Shown: positions 35,108 to 45,889 of the stretch, piece after piece
How the letters are laid out: each line of letters starts with the position of its first letter
Numbering within the stretch: the stretch's first letter is position 1
Assembly (NCBI GenBank): GCA_020639235.1
Contig: JACKHC010000001.1
Span: 2,170,001 to 2,234,000 of the forward strand
Length of the DNA: 64,000 bases
Source of the DNA: Phycisphaeraceae bacterium
GTDB lineage: Bacteria; Planctomycetota; Phycisphaerae; Phycisphaerales; UBA1924
Direction: 5' to 3'
Notes under the pieces: model-generated
What the model was told of the DNA's origin: nothing
The model's input: only the letters and a program-made list of their open reading frames with translations
Databases searched by the model: none
Program-made: the position numbers and the translations under genes

Positions 35108-35764
35108 TCAGAAACCCGCGGAACGCAGCCAATCGCTGGGGGCGAGGTCCATGGCCCGGGCCACGGCGAGCATGCTCTCGAGACTCGGCAGGTGTGCGCC
35201 GCGTTCGATGCTCGACAACTGGCTCACGCTTACGCCGGAGGCCTCGGACAGGTCCTTGAGCGTCCAGCCCCGCTCGGTGCGAGCGACGCGAATCTGGCGG
35301 CCGAGTTCGGCGCGGAGGCGATCTTGCGGTCGCCTCCCGAGGTCAAATGCTTCGGCGGCCTGCTGGAGCGTCTTGCGGAGTTCATGGATTGAGAATGGTT
35401 TGGCGAGGTAGTCGAACACATCTCGTTTGAAGGTTTCTCGCATCGTCTCCATCGACGGATACCCGGTGACGACGATGATGCAGAGTCTGGCCCACCTCTT
35501 GCGGAGGACGGCGAGAACCTCCTCGCCCGAATAACGCCCCATTTTCATGTCGAGCAGCACGATGTCGGGCATCGACGACTCGATCGCCAGATACAACTCG
35601 TCAGGCGTCGCGACCGCTCGGACATGATGCCCGTCGGCTTCGAGCGCGCTGATGATAAACTCACGGAAGTCGGCGTCATCATCGAGCGCAACGATCGAGA
35701 GTGGAGCCGCCTCGGCGTGTTGATCCTCGATTCGTGATGTGGTGTCGGGCGGGGGTGTCATCAT
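35108..35764 (-). CDS. Response regulator: receiver domain fused to XRE-type HTH
   Basis: A 218-residue regulator. The receiver (about 22-140) has the acidic triad DDD (28-30), phospho-acceptor Asp72 in VLLDMKMG, Thr100 and Lys122 (AKPF). The output is an XRE/Cro-type helix-turn-helix at about 156-205 (GWTLKDLSEASGVSVSQLSS). Most response regulators carry OmpR, NarL or Fis-type outputs; a lone XRE output is uncommon. The ATG overlaps the stop of the upstream histidine kinase by four bases (ATGA), so the two form a cognate pair. Target genes are unknown; autoregulation of the operon is a reasonable guess. Confidence 0.92.
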   Translation of the reverse strand: MMTPPPDTTSRIEDQHAEAAPLSIVALDDDADFREFIISALEADGHHVRAVATPDELYLAIESSMPDIVLLDMKMGRYSGEEVLAVLRKRWARLCIIVVTGYPSMETMRETFKRDVFDYLAKPFSIHELRKTLQQAAEAFDLGRRPQDRLRAELGRQIRVARTERGWTLKDLSEASGVSVSQLSSIERGAHLPSLESMLAVARAMDLAPSDWLRSAGF

Positions 35765-37218
35765 TTGTCTGCTGTTTCGATCGATGGTTCGCTCCCTGGG
35801 AGCATTACTTCAAAGACGGCGCCGTGATCGGGGTGAGTCGCGTTGCGAGCGAGGATCAAGCCGCCGTGTTCCTTGACGATACCCTCGGCGACGGCGAGGC
35901 CCAACCCGGTGCCGTTGGCATCGAGCCGGGTCGATGCGAAGGGTTCGAACAGTCGCGGGAGGACATCAGGCGAGATTCCGGGGCCCGAGTCGTGGATCAG
36001 GACGGACACCCAAGGGCGTCCGTCTCGGACGGACCTGTTCGCCGAGACTCGGATGGTGCCCCTGCCGTCCATCGCGTCCGAGGCGTTTCGGATGAGGTTT
36101 ACGAACACCTGCGCGAGACGGTCGGGATCGCCGACGATGGTCAGGCCGGGTTCGACCGAGGCCTCGAAGTTGATGCTGCGGGTTCCGCGGTCGAGGCGGA
36201 CGAGCGTCCAGCACTCATCGATGAGCGGCGCGAGTTCGACGATATCCGCGAGGGGCGGCCGGACGCGAGCGAAGTCCAGGAGACTCTCGCCAAGGCGCTC
36301 AAGCCGCCCGATCACGCGTCGGATGAGTTCGATTCTCGCCCTTTCGTCCGTTGGGTAGTCATTCTGGGCGAGTTGCTCGACCGTGCCCTTCAGGACGGCG
36401 AGTGGGGTATTGAGCTCGTGCGCGATGCCGGCGGACATCATGCCCAGACTGACGAGCCGGTCCTGATCGGCCATGTTGCGGCGCGCCGTCTCGAGCAAAT
36501 GGTTCTTTCGGCGCAGTTCCGAGGCGACCCGTTCGAGTTCCTCTTCCTGCTGACGGAGCTTACGCACGGTGGCGTTGCGCGAGCGCATGATGTCGCCGAG
36601 TTCGTCGTCCGGGATGCGGTCCTCGGGGATCAGTTCGGCATCGCGGATGCCCGCCTGTACCGCCGCGTCGGCGCGCCGGACACGCTCGATGGGCTGGTAG
36701 ACGTGGCGCGGCAGAATGAACACCTCGATGACCAGTGCGATCACGGCGTAGGTCCCGATGAGCGCTACCATCAAGATGAGATAGAGCTTGCCGACGATCG
36801 CTCGAGCGACGGGCGAGTCGGCGGTCGCGGCGATGATCCGCCCGGAAGCGTCGCGGAGCGCTGCGCCTGAGTTTCCTTGCAGCGTCGTGAAAGAAATGAC
36901 CTGTTCGGGCGCCGAACCGCGCAGGAGTTCGTCGAGGTTGGGCATGTTCGGTGGGTCGCCGGGGCGCCATTCGATCACACTGACGCCCTCGACGGGCAGT
37001 TCGGCGATGGTGCCGACGCGCACGTAATCGGCCAGCGCCAGGCGGCACTCGCGCTCTCCGGAGCGCCGGAGGACCTCCTGAATCGGTCCCTGTAGGACGG
37101 CGAGCAAGAGGATCGCGAGCGAGAGGGAGAAGGCGGTGTGCAGGACGATCATCTTCGAGCGGACACGGACCGCCCAAGCGAGTCGCCGACGCTGCCGGGT
37201 TGTCGTCCTTTCGGTCAT
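35761..37218 (-). CDS. Membrane sensor histidine kinase
   Basis: A 485-residue kinase. Transmembrane helices are at about 23-43 and 144-169, enclosing a roughly 100-residue extracytoplasmic sensor region. A HAMP-like linker and coiled coil follow (about 170-250), then HisKA with His267 in GIAHELNTPLAVLKG, and the ATPase domain with N-box NLIRNASDAMDG, G1 DSGPGISPDVL, and G2 GTGLGLAVAEGI. The NtrB-like HELNTPL sequence is typical for kinases in this phylum. The gene overlaps both neighbours by four bases: the membrane-protein gene upstream and the receiver-XRE gene downstream. The signal is unknown. Confidence 0.94.
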   Translation of the reverse strand: MTERTTTRQRRRLAWAVRVRSKMIVLHTAFSLSLAILLLAVLQGPIQEVLRRSGERECRLALADYVRVGTIAELPVEGVSVIEWRPGDPPNMPNLDELLRGSAPEQVISFTTLQGNSGAALRDASGRIIAATADSPVARAIVGKLYLILMVALIGTYAVIALVIEVFILPRHVYQPIERVRRADAAVQAGIRDAELIPEDRIPDDELGDIMRSRNATVRKLRQQEEELERVASELRRKNHLLETARRNMADQDRLVSLGMMSAGIAHELNTPLAVLKGTVEQLAQNDYPTDERARIELIRRVIGRLERLGESLLDFARVRPPLADIVELAPLIDECWTLVRLDRGTRSINFEASVEPGLTIVGDPDRLAQVFVNLIRNASDAMDGRGTIRVSANRSVRDGRPWVSVLIHDSGPGISPDVLPRLFEPFASTRLDANGTGLGLAVAEGIVKEHGGLILARNATHPDHGAVFEVMLPGSEPSIETADK

Positions 37219-37823
37219 GGCGCGGGGGCGGGCTCGATGGCTTCGTCCGGGACTGAATACTGCTCCGCCTGCTCCTGAAACTCACGTTCGCGCTCGGCAC
37301 CGCGCATCAGATCATGCACGACGAAAATCATGGCGCTCACGAAGAGGACCAGCGCGATCAGCGCCAGGGCGCTCCCGACGCGCGATCGAGCCCGGGCGTG
37401 GGACAGTGCCTCCCCGCATGCATCTTGGCCGTGCGACTTCCAGAGTCGGTCGAGTTCCGTGCGAATGGCATCGATGTGCGGCGGTCGCTCGGCGCTGAAC
37501 TCCAGAGGTCGCACAATGCCTTCCGTGCTCGGGAAAGCCGCCTCGATATCCGCACGGCGCACCCGAGCGATCCAGACGAGCCGATCGGGCCAGGCGATTC
37601 CTTTCAACCCCGGCGATGCCAGCGCGGCTTGGGACGCGTCAGCGGGCCCTCCGGCCAGGGCCGCCTCGACCGCGGCGCGGATAAGGCGGGACTCGCCCAC
37701 ACCCTCGAGGTTGGCATGGAGGTCGGTGGCTCGTTCGAGCGCGAGGCGCCCGCCGACGGTATCGCCCCGGACCAGGACGCCGACTTCCCAGATCATTCGG
37801 GCGGTGTCGATCGGACTGCTCAT
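37215..37823 (-). CDS. Single-pass membrane protein, first gene of the kinase operon
   Basis: A 202-residue protein from ATG 37823 (MSSPIDTARMIW), preferred over an upstream in-frame start that adds 29 unrelated residues. Most of it is predicted helical and cytoplasmic; one membrane helix lies near 155-177 (VGSALALIALVLFVSAMIFV), followed by a charged tail ending EAIEPAPAP. No known domain is seen. Its stop overlaps the kinase start by four bases, so it is translated together with it and may be an accessory or regulator of the kinase (inference). Confidence 0.75.
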   Translation of the reverse strand: MSSPIDTARMIWEVGVLVRGDTVGGRLALERATDLHANLEGVGESRLIRAAVEAALAGGPADASQAALASPGLKGIAWPDRLVWIARVRRADIEAAFPSTEGIVRPLEFSAERPPHIDAIRTELDRLWKSHGQDACGEALSHARARSRVGSALALIALVLFVSAMIFVVHDLMRGAEREREFQEQAEQYSVPDEAIEPAPAP

Positions 37824-37928
37824 CCGGGCATCATTGCACGTCGGACGCCCCGAAGCGAGCGATGCGGCGCGGTACGCTGTTGATTCCCGCGCGTTGATGC
37901 GCGGCCTCAAGTCAACACGGAGCGACTC

Positions 37929-39389
<1,461 letters not shown>

Positions 39390-39791
39390 TCGGGCAGGCG
39401 GACGATCGAGACCGGGAATTTGCACTAAGTCCGGAATCTGCAAGTATTTATCGGAATGCTCCGTCCTTTTTCCACGTCGTTCGCGGAGATAGAGGGCGTG
39501 TGGTGTCATTCGTTCGGGTGCGATGCAAGGTGATTTTCCAGACAGCCACGGAGACCGGTCGGCCTGCACGGATGGTGCGCCGCCTGTGTGATGGGTTGAC
39601 CCGGTGAGTTGTATGAGACTGGACCAAGCGAAAAACAACTCGCGGTGGCCAACGGCTGATTTGGGGCGCGAGCGTTTCCGACGATTGTGGAGTCAAACTC
39701 CAGACACGGCACCGACATCGTCTCATAGCCCACGACCTCAGCCCCTCATCTGATTTCGCCTCGAACGATTACCGTCCCAGGAGACGAACCC
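39390..39791. other. Intergenic region between fumC and the secreted-protein gene
   Basis: 402 bases, visibly less GC-rich than the flanks, without a convincing ORF on either strand. It holds a small inverted repeat GGAGT-CAA-ACTCC (39689-39701), a TTGACC at 39596-39601 without a matching -10, and AGGAGA at 39778-39783 that serves the GTG at 39792. No terminator is evident after fumC. Confidence 0.5.
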
Positions 39792-41867
39792 GTGCCCACG
39801 ACAAACGCAGCAAACCGTTCGCATCTCGCCCGCCGGACATCCGGCAATCTCTGCCTCCTCTTCCTTTGTGCCGGGATGTCGGTGGGTATGGCAGCGCCCA
39901 CGCTTGGTGCCGACCTGACATCAACGGTTCAGATCGATGCGCCGAGCACGATCACCGTCGAACTGCCCACTGACTATCTCGCATGGGACTTGTGCTGGGG
40001 TCAGTACCGTGAGGAGGCGTGCGTGACGCTCGCCGACCTGATCATCGAACAGATCAGCGACCCCGAGTTGCTGTACGTGATCGACATTCCGCAGCTCTCC
40101 CCCAAGTGGACTCCGGTGAGGGCTGGCCGGCAGAAGACGGACTTCAAGGGACAGAACATCAACCACGACCTGCTCAAGCACGCTCGGCTCACCTATGAGC
40201 GGGATATCGAGCAGGCCGTGATCGCGTTGATCAATCTCGTGCGAGAGGCGCGCCCGGGTGTGCGGCTGACCGTGAATGGTTTCGGGCCGATCGCGCCGAA
40301 GGGCCGCCGGGCTGCGAGCTATCTCGATCTTGCGGACCACATGGACTTCATCATCGCGGTCGAGTTCGACAAGGGTAGTTCGAAGGTCGGTATTGACCGG
40401 CGCGTGACCAAGAAGCTCGGGCGTCGCCAGATCGACTCGCTCGCCGATGAGGGTCTCCCCGTCCTGGCTCGAAGCGATAGCGAGTGGTACGCCCTTGGAT
40501 TCGATGAGTCGATCGTGGGCGATCTACTCGACGTGGGGCCTGAAGGCGACATTGTCTGGGACGACGACTCCTCGGACCACTCCGATGACACGGGAGATAC
40601 CTCGGCGGACGACCCTGCCAACGATGATGTGCCGCCCTCCGATCCGTACATCAACGATAGTGATCCGGCGGTCGACGACCCCGACGGGTTTGAGGCCGGC
40701 GGCGGAGGAGACTCCGGTGGCTCGGAAGGCGGCGATGGCGGCGGCGCAGCTCCCGGCAATCCGCCCGCTGGGGGTGGCGGCGGCGGCGGTGGCGGAGGTG
40801 GTGGCGGCGCGCCCGTCGAGCCGGAGACATTTACGATCACGCTGCCCGCTCAGATGGAGTCGCCCTACGGCTCGCAATGGGGCACGCAGAACCAGGACAC
40901 GTTGCTCGTCTATCCGGCGCAGTACGAGGCGCACTCGAACACCATCATCGCGCTACCCCTGAGTTTCCCGAGCCATAACGCGCCCGACGAGAATCCGCGC
41001 AACTGGAACTACGAGTTCCGGGGCGTGAACCCCGACCACTTCGTCCTCATGGAAGAGGGGTTCGATATCGTCGACGGGATGATGCAGATGATCCACGATG
41101 CGGGGTACCGCGAGGTCTGGTTCTGGGGTTTCAGCGGCGACCACGTTCACAACTCCGAGACCGCCGAAATCTCGATGCCGTGGCTCCATCTGGATGGTTG
41201 GACGCAGCCGATGATCGACACGTGGCCCGCGTTCTCCCAGCGGTGGCGCGATGCGGGGATGAAACTGGGCTTGTATCTGGGGGCGATTAACACGCCGAAC
41301 TTCGGCACAACGCTGAACCCGGTGCACCGTTGGATTACACGCGACGATTACGAGTTCGTCGGCGACACCGTGAAGCAAGCCAAGGACATGGGATTCGAGG
41401 TCGTCGCATTCGATGCATTCGTGTGGATTCTCTCGATGCGCGATATGCCGGAGTGGGCCAACTGGGGTCCGACCTCGGTCGGACCGCGCGACAAGGGCAT
41501 CGCTCTGGATCTGATCTCCTACCTTCGCAACCGTCCCGACCTGCAAGGTATGGAGTATGCCGGGGAGAGCATGTTGCCGTACGGCAAGTTTGTTGCGGCC
41601 ATTCCGCCGCTCGAACTCGTGACCCCCAATGCCGAGCCGTCGCCGTATTTCGACTCTCTCAATACGCTTGAGGATCCGGAGATCTTTGACCGGGTGAATC
41701 CGGGGCGCGAGATCATCAAGATGCTCGGCGGGTTTACGCAGTGGCCGGTGGCCGAGTACAACGGGCTCAAGGCGAAGTGCGCCGAGTACAACTACCGCAT
41801 GTGCATCGACTACCGCGTGTTGCAGCAGATGGGCGAGATCGGCACACTGCAGGCCGAGGCACAGTGA
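39792..41867 (+). CDS. Large secreted two-domain protein with Asp-rich/Gly-rich linker
   Basis: A 691-residue protein starting with GTG (AGGAGA nine bases upstream) and a Sec signal peptide (about 1-40, hydrophobic NLCLLFLCAGMSVGMAA). Domain 1 (about 45-245) and domain 2 (about 345-690) both look like barrel-type folds; domain 2 has VWFWGFSGDHVHNSE, MKLGLYLGAINTPN and VVAFDAFVW, reminiscent of glycoside-hydrolase-like TIM barrels, but no family is recognised. They are joined by an acidic stretch (about 254-300, DDDSSDHSDDTGD) and a glycine tract that includes 13 consecutive Gly near residue 335. No dockerin or sorting motif is seen. A terminator follows. Confidence 0.75.
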   Translation: MPTTNAANRSHLARRTSGNLCLLFLCAGMSVGMAAPTLGADLTSTVQIDAPSTITVELPTDYLAWDLCWGQYREEACVTLADLIIEQISDPELLYVIDIPQLSPKWTPVRAGRQKTDFKGQNINHDLLKHARLTYERDIEQAVIALINLVREARPGVRLTVNGFGPIAPKGRRAASYLDLADHMDFIIAVEFDKGSSKVGIDRRVTKKLGRRQIDSLADEGLPVLARSDSEWYALGFDESIVGDLLDVGPEGDIVWDDDSSDHSDDTGDTSADDPANDDVPPSDPYINDSDPAVDDPDGFEAGGGGDSGGSEGGDGGGAAPGNPPAGGGGGGGGGGGGGAPVEPETFTITLPAQMESPYGSQWGTQNQDTLLVYPAQYEAHSNTIIALPLSFPSHNAPDENPRNWNYEFRGVNPDHFVLMEEGFDIVDGMMQMIHDAGYREVWFWGFSGDHVHNSETAEISMPWLHLDGWTQPMIDTWPAFSQRWRDAGMKLGLYLGAINTPNFGTTLNPVHRWITRDDYEFVGDTVKQAKDMGFEVVAFDAFVWILSMRDMPEWANWGPTSVGPRDKGIALDLISYLRNRPDLQGMEYAGESMLPYGKFVAAIPPLELVTPNAEPSPYFDSLNTLEDPEIFDRVNPGREIIKMLGGFTQWPVAEYNGLKAKCAEYNYRMCIDYRVLQQMGEIGTLQAEAQ

Positions 41868-41903
41868 TGTGACGCGGCGGTCGGAACTGGATCAGCTATC
41901 ACA

Positions 41904-41933
41904 ACGGGTCGGCCCTCGGGTCGGCCCGTTTCT
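41904..41933 (+). terminator. Rho-independent terminator after the secreted-protein gene
   Basis: An 11-bp stem including two G-T wobbles (ACGGGTCGGCC with GGTCGGCCCGT, CTCG loop) is followed by TTTCT. It lies 37 bases after the stop and 13 bases before the end of the convergent kdsB. Confidence 0.75.
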
Positions 41934-41945
41934 CGATTCTCGCAA

Positions 41946-42701
41946 TCACTGATCGCGTCTATTGAATCGGTCGACGAACGCGTTGTACTGCGCTTCGGTA
42001 TCGATGCCGCCGAAATACTCCCCGTCTCGGACGATGACCTTGATCGCGTACCCGTTCTCGAGAGCGCGGAGTTGCTCGAGACTCTCGGCGACCTCCGCGA
42101 TACCGGGCTTCAGCCGGACATAATCATCGAGGAACGACCGGCGATACGCGTAGATGCCTAGGTGTTTAAGGCGGGCGACGCCGTGCCCGTCGCGGTCGAA
42201 GGGGATACATGCGCGCGAAAAGTACAACGCCTTGCCCTGGGTCGAGACTACGACTTTGACGCACATCGGATCGGCCGGGTCTTCCGACTCGCGGAACGGC
42301 GTCGCGACCGTGGCGATGGGCGCGCCGTGCGGGCCCTCGCGGTCAAGGGTCTCAACGAGGTCGTCGATGAGTGTCGGATCCATCTCGGGCTCGTCGCCCT
42401 GAACGTTCACCACGATGCCACGCGTGTCAATGCCGAGTGCGGAGCAGGCCTCGGCGAGGCGAGAGGTGCCGTTGGGATGCTCGGATCGGGTCATCACAAC
42501 GCCGCCCCCGAATGCACGGACGGCGTCGGCGATGCGGTCATGATCCGTTGCGACGACGACCCTGCTGACGTACTTGGCGCGGGTTGCAGCCTCGTACACA
42601 TGCTGCACGAGCGGCTTGCCGGTTTTGGAAGCGAGCATTTTCTCGCGGAATCGAACGGATGCGAGGCGCGCCGGGATGACAACGGTGGCGTACGCGGGCA
42701 T
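41946..42701 (-). CDS. kdsB: CMP-Kdo synthetase (3-deoxy-manno-octulosonate cytidylyltransferase)
   Basis: KdsB activates Kdo with CTP for attachment to lipid A. The 251-residue protein has the N-terminal nucleotide-binding motif IPARLASVRFREKML, TDHDRIADA, the metal-binding VNVQGDEPEMDP, and the closing FGGIDTEAQYNAF. Length equals that of E. coli KdsB (248). GGAGGT five bases before ATG 42701 supports the start. Its presence implies a Kdo-containing outer-membrane lipid or polysaccharide. The next gene upstream on the same strand is a TPR gene 36 bases away. Confidence 0.96.
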   Translation of the reverse strand: MPAYATVVIPARLASVRFREKMLASKTGKPLVQHVYEAATRAKYVSRVVVATDHDRIADAVRAFGGGVVMTRSEHPNGTSRLAEACSALGIDTRGIVVNVQGDEPEMDPTLIDDLVETLDREGPHGAPIATVATPFRESEDPADPMCVKVVVSTQGKALYFSRACIPFDRDGHGVARLKHLGIYAYRRSFLDDYVRLKPGIAEVAESLEQLRALENGYAIKVIVRDGEYFGGIDTEAQYNAFVDRFNRRDQ

Positions 42702-42737
42702 GGGTGACCTCCGGGCGCTACGCCCCGACTCGATGAA

Positions 42738-44261
42738 TCATCCCCGGAGTTCCTTGACCAACGCTTGAAGTTCTGTGCGGCGGTCGCGGACATCTCGGTA
42801 CCCGATCTGCTGGATCGCGATGCTCGACGCCAGTTTGAGCGCTTCCTCGGCGGCGTCGAGGTCGCGATTCTCACGCCCTCGGGCTTCGAGCGAAGACATC
42901 AGCCCGTAGCGCGACGCCAGCAGGAGTTCCTGCGTCAGGTTGCCTTCGTCTGCGAGGGCCCTGCGGTATGTCTGCTCGGCTTCCTCATTCCAACCGAGCT
43001 TCTCGAATGAGTGCGCCAAGTACAGCAGTGCATCGACGAGCTTGCCGGGGGCGTTCTGGCCTTCCTGGAGTTGCTGAATCGCGGCTTCATACTCGCCCGC
43101 GTCGAAGAGGCGGCGGCCCAGTTCGAACTTCAGCGCCAGGTCCGTCGGGTAGTTCGCGACACGCTCGCGGTACTCGGCGATCTCGGCCTGCGCGAGTTCG
43201 TTCGTGGCCGAGTCGATGAGCGCCGCGAGTTCAGCGTTGTCGGGTTCGCCGGCCAGCCGGGTCCGGAGCTCGGCGATCTTGCGGCGTCCGGCGCGCAGTC
43301 GGATCTCGCCGGCCTGCTGCTTGAGTCTGTAGTTGGCGGTCTCATTGAACCCGCGCATCAGGATGTTGTGGGCGAGTTTGAGATCGCCCGGCTTATCGCG
43401 TTCGAGAAGGATCTTGGCGTACTTCTGGATGGCCGCCAGATCGTTGGGTCGCTGCTGATAATCGGCGGCGGCTTCGTTCACCACGCGGTCGACCGTCTCC
43501 TCGCTCTTAACGATTCGGTCGGCCTCGTCGAGGCGGCGTTGCTCGTCGAGATCGCGGATGTTCTTTCGGAAGCCCCCTGCCTGGCCGGTTTGATCGTATC
43601 CGCCTTTGGACATCGTTTCCTCGGCGGAGAGATTGCGGACCTCGGCTTGAAGCCGCGCATCGGACGGGTCGAGCCGGCACGCGAACTCGCCCGCGCGGAC
43701 CGCTAGTTCGAAGGCCCCGGCTTGTCGGAACACCTCCATCAGCTTGACCATCTGTGCCTTCTTGGCCTTCTTGTCGTCCAGCGCCTTGCCGAGCACGCGG
43801 TCGCCCAGCCAGATGGCCTGCTCGCTCTGCCCGAGTTTGATGGCTTCTTCTGCGGCCCTGAGCCCGTCCGCCCAGTCGCTCGGCTTGGTCCCCCACTCCA
43901 GAATGGCAGAAACAAACTTCGTCGCCGGGCCCTTGGCGTCGCGAACAACCATCGATTGGTCCTTCGTCGGCCCTTTGGCTTTGGGGTTGTCGCGGAGGAA
44001 TGCGGCCGTCGAAGCGAAGAACTTCTCCATGGCCTCGAAGTTTGACCAGTCCCTAAGAAGCCCCGAGAGCCACATGGTCATGGCGTATTCGTAGTTGGTG
44101 GTCTCATGGACTGTTTGGGCGCGTTCAAAGAATGCTTTGGCCTTGCGCGGATCGGGCTGAAGGGCCGCGTCCGCGGACTCGGGAATATCCAGCTCCGCGC
44201 CATTAGGTTGGGAGTCGGTCTGGTCGCCTTCCTTGCCTGACTTTCGCTTAAAGATCGCCAA
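42738..44261 (-). CDS. TPR-type helical repeat protein
   Basis: A soluble protein of 507 residues if started at TTG 44261 (LAIFKRKSGKEG), which has AGGAG ten bases upstream; the frame is open to 44351 with 30 more residues that lack character. TPR-like helix pairs run from about 35 to 490, with the clearest ones near the C-terminus (LVDALLYLAHSFEKLGWNEE). A charged segment at about 235-275 (TGQAGGFRKNIRDLDEQRRL) is predicted unstructured then coiled-coil. There is no catalytic motif and no signal peptide. It lies just upstream of kdsB on the same strand, but a functional link is not evident. Confidence 0.78.
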   Translation of the reverse strand: MAIFKRKSGKEGDQTDSQPNGAELDIPESADAALQPDPRKAKAFFERAQTVHETTNYEYAMTMWLSGLLRDWSNFEAMEKFFASTAAFLRDNPKAKGPTKDQSMVVRDAKGPATKFVSAILEWGTKPSDWADGLRAAEEAIKLGQSEQAIWLGDRVLGKALDDKKAKKAQMVKLMEVFRQAGAFELAVRAGEFACRLDPSDARLQAEVRNLSAEETMSKGGYDQTGQAGGFRKNIRDLDEQRRLDEADRIVKSEETVDRVVNEAAADYQQRPNDLAAIQKYAKILLERDKPGDLKLAHNILMRGFNETANYRLKQQAGEIRLRAGRRKIAELRTRLAGEPDNAELAALIDSATNELAQAEIAEYRERVANYPTDLALKFELGRRLFDAGEYEAAIQQLQEGQNAPGKLVDALLYLAHSFEKLGWNEEAEQTYRRALADEGNLTQELLLASRYGLMSSLEARGRENRDLDAAEEALKLASSIAIQQIGYRDVRDRRTELQALVKELRG

Positions 44262-44390
44262 CTCGGGTCCGCTCCTATCGCCCTCCGCACGGGAAACGCA
44301 CGCTCCCTGCGAGGGGCGGGTCATGCTACGCCATACGCCCCTGAGCGTCACGCGGTGCCGACCATCCTGAGAAGGGGATACACTCCGAGA

Positions 44391-44951
44391 ATGAGCGTTG
44401 ACCCCAAGGCCCTATCCATTGTGCATTATCCGGCGGAGGTGCTCCGCCAGAAAGCGAAGGAAGTGCCCGATGTGACGGCTGACGTCCGCCGGGTCGCCGA
44501 GCGGATGATCGAGTTGATGTTCGAGGCCGAAGGCATCGGACTGGCGGCACCGCAGGTAGGTCTCCCGTGGAGGATGTTCGTCGCGCACGTGCCGGAGAAC
44601 GAGGATCGCTCCCTCGGGGCGGATCCGTTGGAAGCGACCGGCGAGCCGATGGTGTGCATCAACCCGCGGCTCAGCCAACCGGAGCGGGATCTGGTGCCAC
44701 TGGACGAAGGATGCCTTAGCCTGCCTGAGATCGTTGGCGAGGTCAGGCGTCCGAGCCGAATCACCATGACGGCCCTCGGGATGGACGGCCGCGAGTTCAC
44801 GGTGCGGGCGGCCGGGCTGCTGGCCCGGTGCTGGCAGCACGAGAACGACCACCTCGACGGTGTACTTATCATCGATCGCATGACGCCGCCGTCACGGCTT
44901 CGTAATCGCAACGCTCTCAAGGCGCTGGAGCAGCGCGCGGTGTTTCACTGA
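44391..44951 (+). CDS. def: Peptide deformylase
   Basis: Def removes the formyl group from nascent N-termini. All three metal-site motifs are present in the 186-residue protein: GIGLAAPQVG, EGCLSLP with the Cys ligand, and QHENDHLDG with the HExxH ligands. The second motif position Asn (HEND) instead of the usual Phe/Tyr is minor. ATG 44391 is chosen; a GTG at 44355 is also open. TACACT lies six bases before the ATG, so the transcript may be leaderless. The stop overlaps the fmt start by one base (TGATG), matching the conserved def-fmt pair. Confidence 0.96.
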   Translation: MSVDPKALSIVHYPAEVLRQKAKEVPDVTADVRRVAERMIELMFEAEGIGLAAPQVGLPWRMFVAHVPENEDRSLGADPLEATGEPMVCINPRLSQPERDLVPLDEGCLSLPEIVGEVRRPSRITMTALGMDGREFTVRAAGLLARCWQHENDHLDGVLIIDRMTPPSRLRNRNALKALEQRAVFH

Positions 44952-45889
44952 TGAGAGTGTTGTTTCTGGGCGCGGGGGCGTTCGGTGTACCGACACTTGA
45001 GGCGCTTGTTCGGGCGCACGAGGTGGTCGGCGTCATCACGCAGCCGGACCGGCCGGCGGGTCGCGGCAGAAAGCTCACCGCGACCCCCATTGCGCAATGG
45101 TCATTGGAGCATCTGAAGGGCGCGGCGCTGATCCGCCCGGACGATGTCAATACGGACGAGGCGATACGCTTCGCGCACCAGCTGCGAGCGGACGCTTGGG
45201 TCATCATCGCCTTCGGCCAGAAGCTGGGCGAGTCGCTATTGAGCGATCACTTCGCGGTCAATCTCCATGCGTCTCGATTGCCGAGATGGCGGGGCGCCGC
45301 TCCGATCAACCACGCCATTCTGGCCCGCGATGCGATGACCGGTAACTCGGTCATCACGATCGCGCAGCGGATGGACGCGGGCCTGGTGCTCGGCATGAGC
45401 ACGAGGGCGATCGCGCCCGATGTCACCGCGGGGATGCTCCATGACCAGTTGGCGGGCGACGGACCGGCGTTGGTGCTGGACGTGCTGGAGCAGCAAGCGC
45501 GCGGCATGCTCAATCCGGCCGTCCAGGATGAGTCGAGCGTCACGCGAGCGACGAAACTGGGGCGACGGGACGGATGGGTCGACTTTTCGCAGACCAGCGA
45601 AGAGTGTCGGTGCAGGATCAACGGCCTGAGCCCCTGGCCCGGCGTCAAGGCGGGGTACCGCGGAAGGCAACTCGGTCTGGTACGTGCGACGCGAAGCCCC
45701 GCGAGGGGCGGGGTTGGGGCCGCGGGCGAAATCGTCGATGCGAGAATGGGCTTGGTGGCGTGCGCCGACGGCGTTGTGCAGCTGCTCGAAGTCCAACCCG
45801 AAGGAAAGAGCGTGATGGCATGGGGCGATTTCGCCAATGGACATCGCGTGGTTGATGGTGAGCGCCTGGTGCGAATCGATACATGCTGA
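44951..45889 (+). CDS. fmt: Methionyl-tRNA formyltransferase
   Basis: Fmt formylates initiator Met-tRNA with 10-formyl-tetrahydrofolate. The 312-residue protein has the N-terminal Rossmann start MRVLFLGAGAFGVPTLEAL, VITQPDRPAGRGRKL for tRNA contact, the catalytic Asn/His/Ser motif AVNLHASRLPRWRGAAPINH and the C-terminal OB-fold domain from about 205. Length is normal (E. coli 315). It is translationally coupled to def upstream and overlaps the ImmA-like gene downstream by seven bases. Confidence 0.96.
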   Translation: MRVLFLGAGAFGVPTLEALVRAHEVVGVITQPDRPAGRGRKLTATPIAQWSLEHLKGAALIRPDDVNTDEAIRFAHQLRADAWVIIAFGQKLGESLLSDHFAVNLHASRLPRWRGAAPINHAILARDAMTGNSVITIAQRMDAGLVLGMSTRAIAPDVTAGMLHDQLAGDGPALVLDVLEQQARGMLNPAVQDESSVTRATKLGRRDGWVDFSQTSEECRCRINGLSPWPGVKAGYRGRQLGLVRATRSPARGGVGAAGEIVDARMGLVACADGVVQLLEVQPEGKSVMAWGDFANGHRVVDGERLVRIDTC

